64,000 bases of DNA, taken from contig CAIQVH010000016.1 of assembly GCA_903875215.1 (NCBI GenBank), positions 496,001-560,000 on the forward strand, written 5' to 3'. A program made the position numbers and the translations under genes. The stretch is from an uncultured Anaerolineae bacterium (GTDB lineage: Bacteria; Chloroflexota; Anaerolineae; Anaerolineales; Villigracilaceae). Under the pieces are notes generated by a model, which saw nothing but the letters and a program-made list of their open reading frames with translations, was not told where the DNA came from and did no database searches. The number at the start of each line of letters is the position of its first letter. Position 1 is the stretch's first letter. This document shows, piece after piece, positions 23,501 to 31,782 of this stretch.

Positions 23501-23774
23501 GACGCCTGAATTAATCGCCGAAGGAATGGCGCGCGAGTTCGTGCGCCGCGCCCAGGAATTCCGCAAAGAATGTGGATTGGATGTAGCTGACCGCATTCAC
23601 CTGTATGTGCAGGCCACTTCCCGGCTGACGGCGGCCCTGCGCCAACATGCCGCTTCCATCTGCGCTGAAACGTTGACAGTGGAACTGCATTTTGCGCCCG
23701 CCCCGGCTGGCGCGCCGCAGGCCGCCGACAGCTTCGATGGCGAGCAGGTATCCTTTGGGCTGCTCAAGGCTTAG
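20589..23774 (+). CDS. ileS: Isoleucyl-tRNA synthetase
   Basis: The 1061-residue class I synthetase charges tRNA-Ile. The HIGH-type motif is present as GKPGVHHV near residue 55, the editing domain contains TTPWTLPANVAV, and the KMSKS motif is GEKMSKSKGN near residue 600. Length and C-terminal extension fit the type often found in thermophiles, Chloroflexota and eukaryotes (ileS2). The ATG at 20589 is preceded by TTGGAGG; the longer open frame upstream runs through the T-box and is not coding. It ends before a perfect 38-bp palindrome. Confidence 0.97.
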   Translation: MSFKSVSPKLDAPALEENILKLWKKEKIFEKTISTREGGPEYVFYEGPPTANGKPGVHHVLARAFKDLFPRYRIMRGYHVSRRGGWDTHGLPVEIEVEKKHGFTNKQQIEEYGIDKFNAECRKSAFDYIQDWERLTDRIAFWVDLSTAYVTFTNDYIESVWWILRQFWDKDLLYQGFKVVPYCPRCGTPLSDHEVALGYDEASDPSVFIRLPLMDEPGTALLVWTTTPWTLPANVAVAAGAEVDYVKVERTLPATPAGTSGGTERLILAQALLEKVFRGEEVRVLETFKGKKLKGKRYHPLFTFLPPEKPAHYVILGDFVTTEDGTGLVHIAPAFGADDMRVAMESDLPVIMTVAPDGTFIPEITPWRGVFVKDADPDITANLESRGLLYRSERYTHTYPFCWRCKTPLLYYAREAWYIRTSQFKEQLVSLNQTIHWVPDHIKDGRFGNWLSNNIDWALSRERYWGTPLPVWECADCKHQYAIGSVDELSQLSGRDLSTLDLHRPHVDHVHFACQKCGGKMTRVPELIDVWFDSGSMPYAQWHYPFENREIFATQFPADYICEAVDQTRGWFYSLHAISTMLMDSVAFKNVACLGLILDANGEKMSKSKGNIINPWDVLNVHGADAFRWYLYTATPPGNERRFSSDLVGDVLRSFTLTLWNVYSFFVTYANLDGWKPADSASAAGAAPAYSSLDRWLLSELNVLIRDVTAAYEDYDATGSTRPVEKFVELLSTWYLRRSRRRFWKSDADADKQAAYTTLYTALVTLSKLLAPAMPFLADEIYQNLVRAVSPEAPESVHLAAWPETNLALVDEKLNQEMRLVMRLASLGHAARSKANRKVRQPLAEAAFSVANVNERAAVSAFEDLLADELNVKKVRLLDASSEALQHTVKPLPKQLGQKYGNRFPLLQKAILALNPEAVAHAFLTTGRLALEMEGQAYEILPEEVEVKSLAREGFAVAEEGAYVAALVTDLTPELIAEGMAREFVRRAQEFRKECGLDVADRIHLYVQATSRLTAALRQHAASICAETLTVELHFAPAPAGAPQAADSFDGEQVSFGLLKA

Positions 23775-23805
23775 CGCCTGCCGCCCTGGCGGGCCGAATT
23801 TATGA

Positions 23806-23843
23806 GATTCAAAAAGGGACGCGCGCGCGTCCCTTTTTGAATC
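23806..23843. terminator. Bidirectional terminator between ileS and the MFS pump gene
   Basis: A perfect 38-bp palindrome (19-bp arms) with AAAAA and TTTTT blocks lies between two convergent genes and can end transcription from both directions. Confidence 0.88.
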
Positions 23844-23910
23844 CCGCGCCGGGCAGGCGCGCGCAAATTCTTTTCGAAGGCGGGCGGTTGCCCGACGCAG
23901 AGCGGCGGCT

Positions 23911-25542
23911 CTAATGCCCGCCGGGCAGCGTCGTTTGCGTGGATCCGCGACCGCCCCATTTGCCCGGCCAGCCGGGCAGGAACAGCCCGAGGATCAGGGC
24001 ACCGATCGAAGCATAGAAGGTGATGCGGTAGGTGGCTTCAAAGCCGCGCATGCTTTCGGCACAGGTTTGCGCCAGTGTGGCCAGCAGTTTGGTTTTGGCG
24101 GCAGCGGCCTGTGGGGCGGGCAGGGCTGCCAGCGCGTTTTTGGCGGCGGGCGGCAGGTTTTCGGCAGGGTTCACGCCGGGTGTTTCGCAAATTCCAAAGC
24201 GCGCGACAGAGGCCGCGGGTTCAGCTTGCGCTTTTTCCTGCTGGGCGCGCACGTTGGCCGAGAGTGTGCTGGTGAGCACGGTGGCCAGCGCGGCCACCGA
24301 GACGGCCTGTACAACAAAGCGCGTGCTGTTGAGCAGAGAAGAGCCGCGCGGCAGAAGGTTGAGCGGAATACTGCTGAGCGAGGTGGTGAAAGTGGTTTGC
24401 AGCGTCAACCCGATGGCGAGGCCGCGCAAGGCCAAGAGAAAGACGATCGTTTGGATGGGGGTATCGCCCTGGATCTGCGCCAGTTGCCAGGTGTTGATGC
24501 AAAGGATGGAGAAGCCGGAGACGATTAACAGGCGCGGGCCAATTTTATCGAACAGGCGGCCTGCCAGCGGCGTGGCAAAGGCTGAAGTGGCCGCCACCCC
24601 CAGCAGGATTAAACCGGTTTCGAGCGCGGTTCGCCCGCGAAAGGTTTGCAGGTAAACCGGCATGAGAAACTCGGCGCCGAATAAGGCAATGGTGGCCACA
24701 TAGCCTACCAGGGCGGCATTCAAAAAAGTGCGGTTGGCAAACAGGCGCAGGTTGAGCATCGGTTCCTTGACGATGTAAAGCTCCAGGATGATGTTCAGCG
24801 CCAGCGCTGTAATGCCAATGGCAAACGCCGTCAGCGTGGCTGGCCCGTTCCAGCCGGATGTCTCGGCCAGGGTGGCGGCATACAACAGCGCGCCAAAGCC
24901 CACCACGGCTGTCACCAGCCCCAGCGGGTCGAAGACCGGGCGGCGTTCGATGCGGTAATCGAGCAGGAAGCGCGTGCCGAGTGCTACGCCGAGCAGACCG
25001 ATTGGCACGTTGACAAAGAAGATGGCTCGCCAGATGTTGAGATCCACCAGCCAGCCGCCCAGGATCGGCCCCAGGGCGGGCGCGGCTACCAGCGCGATGC
25101 CAAAAATTCCCAGCGCGGTGCCCTGTTCTTTGGGCGGGAAGGCGCGATAGAGCTGGGCGGGGCCAAGCGGTTGGGCCAGCCCGCCGCCGAATCCTTGCAA
25201 GGCGCGCGCGGCCACCAGCCAGCCGAGCGAGGGCGCCAGCCCGCAAGCCAACGACCCGAGCGTGAAAATGGAGAGTCCGAGCAGGTAAATGCGTTTGATG
25301 CCGAAGCGGTCGGCCAGAAACCCTGAGATGGGTGTGGTAATGCCCAGGGCCAGGACGTAAATACTCAAGACCCATTGCGCGTCCGCCAGGCTGGCGCCAA
25401 ATTCACGCCGCAGGGTGGGAAAGGCAATGTTGACAATGGTCGAATCGAGAATGATCATGAAAATGCCGAACATGACCGAGATCAGCACTTTCCATTTGGG
25501 CTCCAGGCCGTGACGTGGAGCGGGGCTTGCTGTGTTGTTCAT
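23911..25542 (-). CDS. MFS drug-efflux transporter, DHA2 (EmrB/QacA) type
   Basis: The 543-residue protein has about 14 hydrophobic segments. Typical motifs are LDSTIVNIAFPTL in segment 1, SGFLADRFGIKR between segments 2 and 3 (motif A), and GPILGGWLVD in segment 5 (motif C of exporters). A long external loop with two Cys lies between the last two helices, which is unusual. The start at 25542 has AAAGGAA upstream and is preferred to a TTG 11 codons earlier. It likely exports drugs or metabolites using the proton gradient; no regulator is adjacent. Confidence 0.92.
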   Translation of the reverse strand: MNNTASPAPRHGLEPKWKVLISVMFGIFMIILDSTIVNIAFPTLRREFGASLADAQWVLSIYVLALGITTPISGFLADRFGIKRIYLLGLSIFTLGSLACGLAPSLGWLVAARALQGFGGGLAQPLGPAQLYRAFPPKEQGTALGIFGIALVAAPALGPILGGWLVDLNIWRAIFFVNVPIGLLGVALGTRFLLDYRIERRPVFDPLGLVTAVVGFGALLYAATLAETSGWNGPATLTAFAIGITALALNIILELYIVKEPMLNLRLFANRTFLNAALVGYVATIALFGAEFLMPVYLQTFRGRTALETGLILLGVAATSAFATPLAGRLFDKIGPRLLIVSGFSILCINTWQLAQIQGDTPIQTIVFLLALRGLAIGLTLQTTFTTSLSSIPLNLLPRGSSLLNSTRFVVQAVSVAALATVLTSTLSANVRAQQEKAQAEPAASVARFGICETPGVNPAENLPPAAKNALAALPAPQAAAAKTKLLATLAQTCAESMRGFEATYRITFYASIGALILGLFLPGWPGKWGGRGSTQTTLPGGH

Positions 25543-25776
25543 GAATGATTCCTTTGAGACAGGATTGCGCGCCAACCGGGCGGCTGGCGCGCTGAATGGG
25601 CCTGATGATAGTGACTTTTGGCCTGCCAGTCAAGGCGGGCGCGCGGATTAAGTTTTTTCAGGAGACCGGGCGTTTTTCAGTAAGGAGGACGCCAGGCGCG
25701 AGGCGGTCTTTTGGCAGGTGCTGCTTTTGATACGGATTGCTTCTGGTGTGGGTAATGCGTTCTTTGGCCTGGCGGG

Positions 25777-27543
25777 TCAGGGCACAACGAAGAGATCGAC
25801 CGGGAGGCTGAAGGTTTTGGCCATCTCTTCCATCAAGACGGTTTGTACCAGGATGGGCATTTTGTTGACGAGCCTGTAAAAATTGAGGGTGGTGGAGCCA
25901 ATGGCGCCGCTTTCGAGCGAAAATTCCAGCTGGCCGCCGGGCTGCGCGCCGGAAATGACGAGATCGAGCACCAGTTCCACTTTGTTTCCGCTGTTGGCTT
26001 GTGGAATTGCCTGGCCTACGCCAAAGCGGCCGCCGTTGGCTGAAAGGTTGGTGGCTGCGGGACTGACCGAAACCAGGCGCGCATCGAGCGGGGTGGCCCC
26101 GCTTTTCAGGCTGAGCGCGGCCCAATCGGAGCTGGTGCTGATTTGCAGGCGCAGATTGCGCTGGCCGGTGGGAGTGGGCGGCGGCGGGTAGCCTGAGTTG
26201 ATCGGGATTTCGGCGGTGAGGGGGATTTCGCCACGCAGCATTTGGCTGGCGGCTCCCGCCAGGCGCAGGTACCAGTCGTTGGGAAGCTGGTAGCCGTCGG
26301 TATCCATCGAGACCAGGTCAACGTCTAGCGGCTGGTCGTTGGCAGTGGCGGCGATTTTGTACATGGCGGTATCTTCATCTACTTCGTCAAACATGGCGTT
26401 GTAAAGCATGGGCGCGCCAATGGAAAGCGCGTCATAGACCTGGCGCCAGTAGAAGTTGCCGCCCCGCCGCGGGGTGTCGTTGAAGCGGTTGGTTTTGTTG
26501 TCATTGTGAAAGGCGGTACCGGGGAAGATGACCGGCATGTATTCCGCGCCACATTCTGCAGCCCGCGCCATGTCTTGCTGCATGGTTAATTGATACAGGT
26601 CAACTTCCAGGTCGGTACGGTAGCGGCCCACCGTCCATGGGCTGATAATATCCAGGCTGCAGTAATAGTCTGCCCAGGCCGGATCGGGCAGGGCGTCATT
26701 TTGAAGGATGCGCCACCAGGTGGGTACGCCGCCCAGCAGTGTGACCCGGTATTTTTCTTCGGGGTTATGCTCAAAGAACTGGATCAGTTCCTGGGCTTGC
26801 TGCGGGCTGCCGGGATGTTGGGTAAATCCCAGGCCCCAAATGGCCAGCACCGGTTTGCCGTTGTGATGCAGGTAGGAGGGGCTTTCGGTGACCTTTAAGA
26901 CATCCACCATGTACTTCCAATCGTTTTCCAGGATTTCGACAAAGGTGCTGGATTCCATGCCGCTGGTATCGTACATGATTGCGTAGACGCGCCCGTAGGC
27001 TTCAGCGCCGGCCTGGGCATTCTGGTTGACGATGTTGCGGGCCTTGAAGTGGGTCGGGTGAACCAGTTCGGCGCCAAAGCGCTGCACAAAGACGCCATCC
27101 ACGCCGTATTGGCTCATCCATTGAAAGTGTCGCAGCACGGTGGCGGGGTTGATGGCTGAATAGAGATAGGCTGGCTGGCCGTTGGGATATTTCAGGCTGG
27201 TGGGACAGAGTTCTTCGGGGCTGAGTTCGCTGGTATCGGGCCACATATCCACTCGCAAGTGAGCGGCGTCGGGGATGCCGTCATGGAACCAGTGCAAGTA
27301 GCCCAGCCCGGCGCCGTCGTTGGCGCAGGTGAACCAGCCCTGGTAGCCCATCATTAGTTTGTGGGTGAGGGTGGATGCATCCACGCTGGTGTGGGGCGCG
27401 GGGCTGGGCGGTAGTGTGCTGGTGGGGGTCAGCGGCGCGGGGCTGGCGGGCGGAGCAGCGGGAACGGCTGTGGGCGCGGCCGGGGCCGGCAGGTTGCAGG
27501 AAGCCAACAGCACGGCGAGCAGGAGACTGGTGAGTTTGCGCAT
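25777..27543 (-). CDS. Lipoprotein glycoside hydrolase, GH99/GH71-like
   Basis: The 588-residue product starts with a lipoprotein signal (LLASC, Cys at about 16) and a Pro/Thr/Ala-rich spacer. The main domain has motifs seen in GH99/GH71-like enzymes: MMGYQGWF at its start, YGVDGVFVQRF, NGKPVLAIWGLGF and LYNAMFDEVDEDTAMYK, with conserved acidic residues in the last one. A beta-rich C-terminal domain of about 120 residues could bind carbohydrate. It should sit on the outer face of the cell and cut alpha-mannan or similar polysaccharide; the exact substrate cannot be told. The start at 27543 gives a normal signal; the longer frame does not. Confidence 0.68.
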   Translation of the reverse strand: MRKLTSLLLAVLLASCNLPAPAAPTAVPAAPPASPAPLTPTSTLPPSPAPHTSVDASTLTHKLMMGYQGWFTCANDGAGLGYLHWFHDGIPDAAHLRVDMWPDTSELSPEELCPTSLKYPNGQPAYLYSAINPATVLRHFQWMSQYGVDGVFVQRFGAELVHPTHFKARNIVNQNAQAGAEAYGRVYAIMYDTSGMESSTFVEILENDWKYMVDVLKVTESPSYLHHNGKPVLAIWGLGFTQHPGSPQQAQELIQFFEHNPEEKYRVTLLGGVPTWWRILQNDALPDPAWADYYCSLDIISPWTVGRYRTDLEVDLYQLTMQQDMARAAECGAEYMPVIFPGTAFHNDNKTNRFNDTPRRGGNFYWRQVYDALSIGAPMLYNAMFDEVDEDTAMYKIAATANDQPLDVDLVSMDTDGYQLPNDWYLRLAGAASQMLRGEIPLTAEIPINSGYPPPPTPTGQRNLRLQISTSSDWAALSLKSGATPLDARLVSVSPAATNLSANGGRFGVGQAIPQANSGNKVELVLDLVISGAQPGGQLEFSLESGAIGSTTLNFYRLVNKMPILVQTVLMEEMAKTFSLPVDLFVVP

Positions 27544-27714
27544 GGGCGTTCCTGGGGGAGGCTGGGCAGGGTTTTCCACAATTCCAATCTCTTCTTCCAT
27601 CAATCCATATCACCCGTCGACCAACACATTAATCGCAGCGTCTGCGGCTGTGATCTGGCATTGTCATTTTTACGCTCAGCCTGAACCTGGCAAGCGGCCT
27701 GGAAATAAGCGAGA

Positions 27715-27746
27715 GCCCCAAAAGGTTTTCCAAAACCTTTTGGGGC
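27715..27746. terminator. Hairpin between the Rieske and GH lipoprotein genes
   Basis: A perfect 15-bp stem of CCCCAAAAGGTTTT type with a 2-nt loop follows the Rieske gene. No long T run comes after it, so termination strength is uncertain. Confidence 0.55.
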
Positions 27747-27753
27747 TGATGAG

Positions 27754-28755
27754 TTATTCTTCGATGCCTGGGCGGCCTTCTTGCAAGGCCTGGCGGATCT
27801 TGCGGTAGGTGATGATGGCGCCATCGCCGGGGACGAGCTTTTCGCCGATGCTTAATCCGCTGGCTTTGGGGCGCTGGGTTTCCACCACGGGTTTATCCTG
27901 GCGCTCAATCACTAAATTGCCGAGCGCGCCAAAGAAACCTGCGATCTGTTGCAGGCCGGGGGTGGTGGTGCGGTGGTAATTGCGCAGGTACATCATGGTA
28001 TGTTCATCATCAATGGGGGCAAAGGCCACAAAGACGCGGAAATCGTCGCTGATCCAGTTGTGCCAGATGTTGGGGTAACGGAATTGCAGGAAGGGGCGGC
28101 GGGTGGGTTCGGGCAGTTCGCTGGCGCGTTTGGGTTTTTGGCCGGCATCCACTTCGTTGTAGACCCACAAATTGATCAGGTTGTCTTGCGGGAAGAAGTG
28201 CTCTACGCGCACCAGCGGGCCGTTGACGAGGGTGCGGTTGCCGCGCCCGATGGTGGTGCGGTGCACGAAAGGCAGGTGCATCACATCCAGCTGGTTTTCA
28301 ATGGCGCGAGAGTAGTGGGTGTGCCACGGGTCGCGCAGGGTGGTGTAAACCATGCGGTCATCTATGGCTTCAAAGAAGGGCAGGGGCGGGTACTCGTCGG
28401 CGGCGCGCTCTTCGCCCCACCAGATGTAGATGAGGCCGTGAGCTTCGCGGGCCGGGTAAGACTTGACACGCATGGCCTTTGGTAGGTCGGCGCTGCGCCC
28501 GTTGGAGGGAATTAGGGTGCATTTTCCGCTGGCGTCAAATTCAAAGCCATGAAATGGACATTGCAGGCAATCTCCGAGCACGGCGCCGGTGCTGAGCGCC
28601 ACGCCGCGGTGCGGGCATAGATCGCTCATGACGCTTAATGCGCCGCTGCTGGAGCGCCAGGCCACCAATTTTTCACCCATGCGTGTTACGCCAATGCGCT
28701 GGCCGGCTTTTACTTCGTTGGATTCTAGAATGGCATACCACTGGTTGGGGATCAT
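27754..28755 (-). CDS. Rieske-type oxygenase, alpha subunit
   Basis: The 333-residue protein has an N-terminal Rieske [2Fe-2S] domain with C47-P-H49 and C66-P-F-H69, followed by a catalytic domain in which NQLDVMHLPFVH (about residue 152-163) gives the mononuclear iron ligands. Such enzymes use O2 and electrons from a reductase to hydroxylate or demethylate aromatic compounds; no reductase is encoded nearby. It lies 21 bp behind tnaA, so indole or a related aromatic is a plausible substrate. This link is inferred. Confidence 0.88.
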   Translation of the reverse strand: MIPNQWYAILESNEVKAGQRIGVTRMGEKLVAWRSSSGALSVMSDLCPHRGVALSTGAVLGDCLQCPFHGFEFDASGKCTLIPSNGRSADLPKAMRVKSYPAREAHGLIYIWWGEERAADEYPPLPFFEAIDDRMVYTTLRDPWHTHYSRAIENQLDVMHLPFVHRTTIGRGNRTLVNGPLVRVEHFFPQDNLINLWVYNEVDAGQKPKRASELPEPTRRPFLQFRYPNIWHNWISDDFRVFVAFAPIDDEHTMMYLRNYHRTTTPGLQQIAGFFGALGNLVIERQDKPVVETQRPKASGLSIGEKLVPGDGAIITYRKIRQALQEGRPGIEE

Positions 28756-28776
28756 TGGCTCTCCTTGGGCAATGAA

Positions 28777-30156
28777 TTAGAGCGGTTCAAATCGCGCTGT
28801 AAAGTGGCGCAATAATTCGGGGGCGTAGGTGAAGCGGTAGCCTTTCAGGCTGTCGGCGCGTTGAACGATGCGCCCGATACATTCGGCCAGGTAGTCAAAA
28901 TGGCTCTGGGTATAGACCCGGCGCGGAATGGCCAGGCGGACGAGTTCCAGGCGCGGGTAAATCATCGCGCCGCTTTCTGGGTCGGGATGGGCAAACATGA
29001 CCGAGCCAATTTCGCAGGCGCGGATGGCGCCTTCATAATACATTTCCACAGCCAGCGATTGGCCGGGGAATTCGCCATGCGGGATGTGCGGCAGGATGGC
29101 TCCGGCATCGATATAAATGGCGTGGCCGCCGGGCGGTTCGATCATCGGCACGCCCAGTTCTTTCAGGCAGGCCGCCAGGTAGGCGGTTTGCGAAAGGCGG
29201 TAGGCGAGGTAACTTTCGTCCAGGCCTTCATAGAGACCGACGGCCATGGCGTCCAGATCGCGCCCGGCCAGCCCGCCATACGAGACAAAGCCTTCGCGCA
29301 GGATCAGTTCGTTGCGCAGGCGCTCGGCCACGGCGTCATCATTGGTAGCCAGCAGGCCGCCGATGTTGACAATGGCATCCTTTTTGGCGCTCATGCAAAA
29401 GCCATCGGCCACCGAAAACATTTCGCGGGCAATCTCCAGCGTGGATTTTTCTGCGTAGCCGGGTTCGCGTAGTTTGATGAAGTAGGCATTCTCTGCGTAG
29501 CGGGCCGCGTCAATGTAGAAGGGAATCCCGTGCGCGTGGTACAGGTCGGCTACGGCGTGGATGTTGGCCATCGAGACCGGCTGGCCGCCGCCGGCGTTGT
29601 TGGTGACGGTGATCAGGCCGAAGGGAATGTTTTCGGGGCCGGTTTTTTCTATAAAGGCTTGCAGCTTGGCCAGGTCGAGGTTGCCTTTGAAGGGGTGCAG
29701 GCTGGCCGGGTCGGAGGCTTCGTCAATCACCAGGTTTACCGGGCGTCCACCGCGGGCGCGGATGTTGGCGTCGGTGGTATCGAAGTGCATGTTAGAGGGG
29801 ATGCTGTTTCCGGGGCGGACGAGCGCGGCAGACAGGATGTTTTCGGCGGCGCGCCCCTGGTGGGTGGGGAAGAAGTGCTTGAAACCGAAGATGTCTTGCA
29901 CGGCGGCTTTTAACCGGATGTAAGAGCGCGCCCCAGCGTAGGATTCATCGCCTTCCATCATGGCGGCCCACTGGTGCTGGCTCATGGCTCCGGTGCCTGA
30001 ATCTGTCAGCAGATCAATAAAGATATCTTCAGCTTTGAGTGCGAACAGGTTATACCCGGCGGCGGCAAGCGCGGCGCGGCGCTCCGCTGGTGCGGGCAGG
30101 CGAATGGGTTCAACCATCTTGATGCGGAATGGTTCGGGGGGGTAGGTGGGGGTCAT
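28777..30156 (-). CDS. tnaA: Tryptophanase
   Basis: This 459-residue PLP enzyme of the beta-eliminating lyase family splits L-tryptophan into indole, pyruvate and ammonia. The PLP lysine is in MSAKKDAIV (about residue 257). Tryptophanase and tyrosine phenol-lyase are close relatives; here the segments HFDTT (Asp) and ACEIGS (Ile) match tryptophanase, where tyrosine phenol-lyase has Thr and Arg. The start has AGGAGA upstream. It is the first gene of an operon with the Rieske oxygenase. A short leader ORF, a hairpin and a CRP/FNR-like site precede it. Confidence 0.87.
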   Translation of the reverse strand: MTPTYPPEPFRIKMVEPIRLPAPAERRAALAAAGYNLFALKAEDIFIDLLTDSGTGAMSQHQWAAMMEGDESYAGARSYIRLKAAVQDIFGFKHFFPTHQGRAAENILSAALVRPGNSIPSNMHFDTTDANIRARGGRPVNLVIDEASDPASLHPFKGNLDLAKLQAFIEKTGPENIPFGLITVTNNAGGGQPVSMANIHAVADLYHAHGIPFYIDAARYAENAYFIKLREPGYAEKSTLEIAREMFSVADGFCMSAKKDAIVNIGGLLATNDDAVAERLRNELILREGFVSYGGLAGRDLDAMAVGLYEGLDESYLAYRLSQTAYLAACLKELGVPMIEPPGGHAIYIDAGAILPHIPHGEFPGQSLAVEMYYEGAIRACEIGSVMFAHPDPESGAMIYPRLELVRLAIPRRVYTQSHFDYLAECIGRIVQRADSLKGYRFTYAPELLRHFTARFEPL

Positions 30157-30183
30157 TTGGTCTCCTGGAAATTTGAGTGTGCG

Positions 30184-30228
30184 TCAAATTTTGGGTAGCG
30201 AGCCTGGCAGATACCCCTGTATCGCCAT
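30184..30228 (-). CDS. Putative 14-residue leader peptide of tnaA
   Basis: ATG at 30228 with GGAG six bases upstream opens a 14-codon frame (MAIQGYLPGSLPKI). Its stop codon lies in the arm of a perfect 8-bp inverted repeat (30169-30176 with 30184-30191) placed before the tnaA ribosome site. The arrangement recalls tnaC, but there is no Trp codon. Confidence 0.35.
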   Translation of the reverse strand: MAIQGYLPGSLPKI

Positions 30229-30249
30229 TCGGTCTCCAATGACGGGCTG

Positions 30250-30258
30250 ATTTTACCA
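30250..30258 (-). promoter_or_regulatory. Extended -10 promoter of tnaA
   Basis: TGGTAAAAT on the minus strand is an extended -10 element; transcription would start near 30243, about 15 nt before the leader ORF. Confidence 0.5.
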
Positions 30259-30280
30259 ATCAAACCCGGCTTTGGATGGG

Positions 30281-30295
30281 TAACAAATGTCATAA
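30281..30295 (-). promoter_or_regulatory. Candidate CRP/FNR-type operator of tnaA
   Basis: TTATGACATTTGTTA on the minus strand is centred about 45 bp before the expected transcription start and matches the motifs near the Fe-S gene and nuoA. Confidence 0.4.
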
Positions 30296-30659
30296 CTTGG
30301 GAGGAATGCGCCGGATGGAGTCAGGCCCGTTTGGCGAGGAAAATTCCCGATAGGCGCACACGGACTGACAAATTTACCATTTTGCCGGTTTTATTTTGCC
30401 CCGCAGCGTTGACTGCGCTGTTGGGCAAACCGTTCACGCATACTTCACGAATACCCAAAAGCGCGACTCTCGTCGTGAATGATCCGTGGTTGGTTTTCTT
30501 TGCAATGCGATGCGCGGATTTGTGGTGTTTCATCAAATCCATGCAGGTGGAACTCAGGAAAACTTTCATGCCTTTCCCGCGCGCGTTTTTTATTGTTTCG
30601 CCTATTCCCCGCCGCGCGGTGAAGACCATTTTGCAGGCAGATGGGGACTTGAAAATATA
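30296..30659. other. Intergenic stretch without a recognised gene
   Basis: Short open frames of about 100 codons exist on both strands, but they overlap one another, lack good ribosome sites and resemble nothing known. I see no tRNA or other RNA gene here. Confidence 0.5.
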
Positions 30660-30686
30660 AAAGCCCGGTGTTGCCAGCCGGGCTTT
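30660..30686 (-). terminator. Terminator of the cytochrome b561 gene
   Basis: A perfect 9-bp stem AAAGCCCGG with a 9-nt loop lies behind the minus-strand gene and is followed by a T-rich run. Confidence 0.75.
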
Positions 30687-30713
30687 ATACGTTGGATCAA
30701 AGGATGGTTCTGT

Positions 30714-31265
30714 TTACTGCTTTCCGTACCCCATGCGGCTGAGCAGGCGGTCTTTAAGAATGAACTGGTGATAAAGCGCCGCGCCAACGTGGAGCAGGAT
30801 CAGCAGCAGCAGGAAAAGCCAGATCAGCCCGTGAAATTGGCCCAGGCTCAGGCCCAGGCTGGGTTGAATGCTGCCGGAGGTGGTGGCCAGCCCGAAAAGG
30901 CGCGCCAGCCGCTGGGTGGAACCGGCCAGGAGCAAGCCGGTAATCGTCATGCCAAAGCTCAACAGGTAGAGCAGCCAGTGGGTGGCCGCCCCGACTTTGT
31001 TGAAAAAGGCATTGCCCGCATCGGCCTGGGCCGGATGCTTGGTGGTCAGGCGTACCACCAGGCGCGCGATGAGCAGAAGCAGGATCAACATTCCCAAGAG
31101 CATGTGGATATTCATGACCGGAATGCCGCCAATTTGCCCCGGCCCGTCCTCGGAGCTGACGGCCAGGTAGATGTTGGTGAAAATCAAGAGTGCCACGAGC
31201 CAGTGCAGGGTCACCAGGGCTGGATGGTATTTCTTGGGGAGATTTGGAACGCGAACTTTTTTCAT
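30714..31265 (-). CDS. Cytochrome b561-family membrane protein
   Basis: The 183-residue protein has four membrane helices with the His residues expected for two b-haems (TLHWLVA, MNIHMLLG, ATHWLLY and LLHVGAALYH). Cytochrome b561 proteins pass electrons from quinol to a periplasmic acceptor. The ATG at 31265 with AGGAGA upstream is preferred over one 8 codons earlier. It is a single gene and is divergent from the ABC importer operon. Confidence 0.87.
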   Translation of the reverse strand: MKKVRVPNLPKKYHPALVTLHWLVALLIFTNIYLAVSSEDGPGQIGGIPVMNIHMLLGMLILLLLIARLVVRLTTKHPAQADAGNAFFNKVGAATHWLLYLLSFGMTITGLLLAGSTQRLARLFGLATTSGSIQPSLGLSLGQFHGLIWLFLLLLILLHVGAALYHQFILKDRLLSRMGYGKQ

Positions 31266-31571
31266 GTCGTCTCCTGGAAAATTTTTCATAACTATAAGGA
31301 ATTTGGATTAATAGACCATGAAAAAGCGGATCGGATTTTGGCGATTCTCTGATTATAGCAATGCCAACCCTGAACCAAACCAGGTTGGAACTACCCTGGC
31401 AATTCTTTCCCGCCAGAATGCACAGGCGCACAGGATTGAAGACAGCAAAATTCTGCGTCTCAGTGTTGGGGTCTTTTTCCTGGCTGGCGGACATTGCAGG
31501 GAGATTTTCGCTTAGGGCTGGGAAAATTCTGGATTGCTGGTCAGATTGTAGCGTGCAAGCCTTTTCACGGG

Positions 31572-31577
31572 TATAAT
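31572..31577 (+). promoter_or_regulatory. -10 box of the ABC importer operon
   Basis: A TATAAT lies about 205 bp before the binding-protein gene; no good -35 is seen. In the 517-bp gap 31266-31782, nothing else is recognised before this point. Confidence 0.4.
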
Positions 31578-31719
31578 CTTAATAACGGTTTTGAGATGAC
31601 CATGCTAAATTTCTCAATCAAAATCCCTGTTGAAGCAATTCCACCGTCAGCGCAGATTTGCGCGCGGGATCTTCTTCGCAGGGTTTATTCATTGGAGGCC
31701 TGGGCATCACATGACCCGC

Positions 31720-31761
31720 AGTTTGGCGCTGGAAATCCTTCGCGCCAAATTTCTTTTTTTC
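31720..31761 (+). terminator. Terminator hairpin inside the leader of the ABC importer operon
   Basis: A stem of 8 perfect pairs TTTGGCGC (31722-31729 with 31742-31749), extendable by 2 pairs, is followed by TTTCTTTTTTT. It lies between the promoter and the first gene, so it may be an attenuator or the output part of an unknown riboswitch. Confidence 0.6.
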
Positions 31762-31782
31762 ATTCCATCCAAGGAGAAGGAA

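Noticed and set aside
28777-30156. Tyrosine phenol-lyase as the identity of the PLP lyase
   Set aside because: The residues that distinguish the two enzymes match tryptophanase (Asp in HFDTT and Ile in ACEIGS).
30331-30660. Overlapping frames of about 100 codons on both strands in the gap before the b561 gene
   Set aside because: No Shine-Dalgarno, no recognisable family, and the two frames exclude one another.
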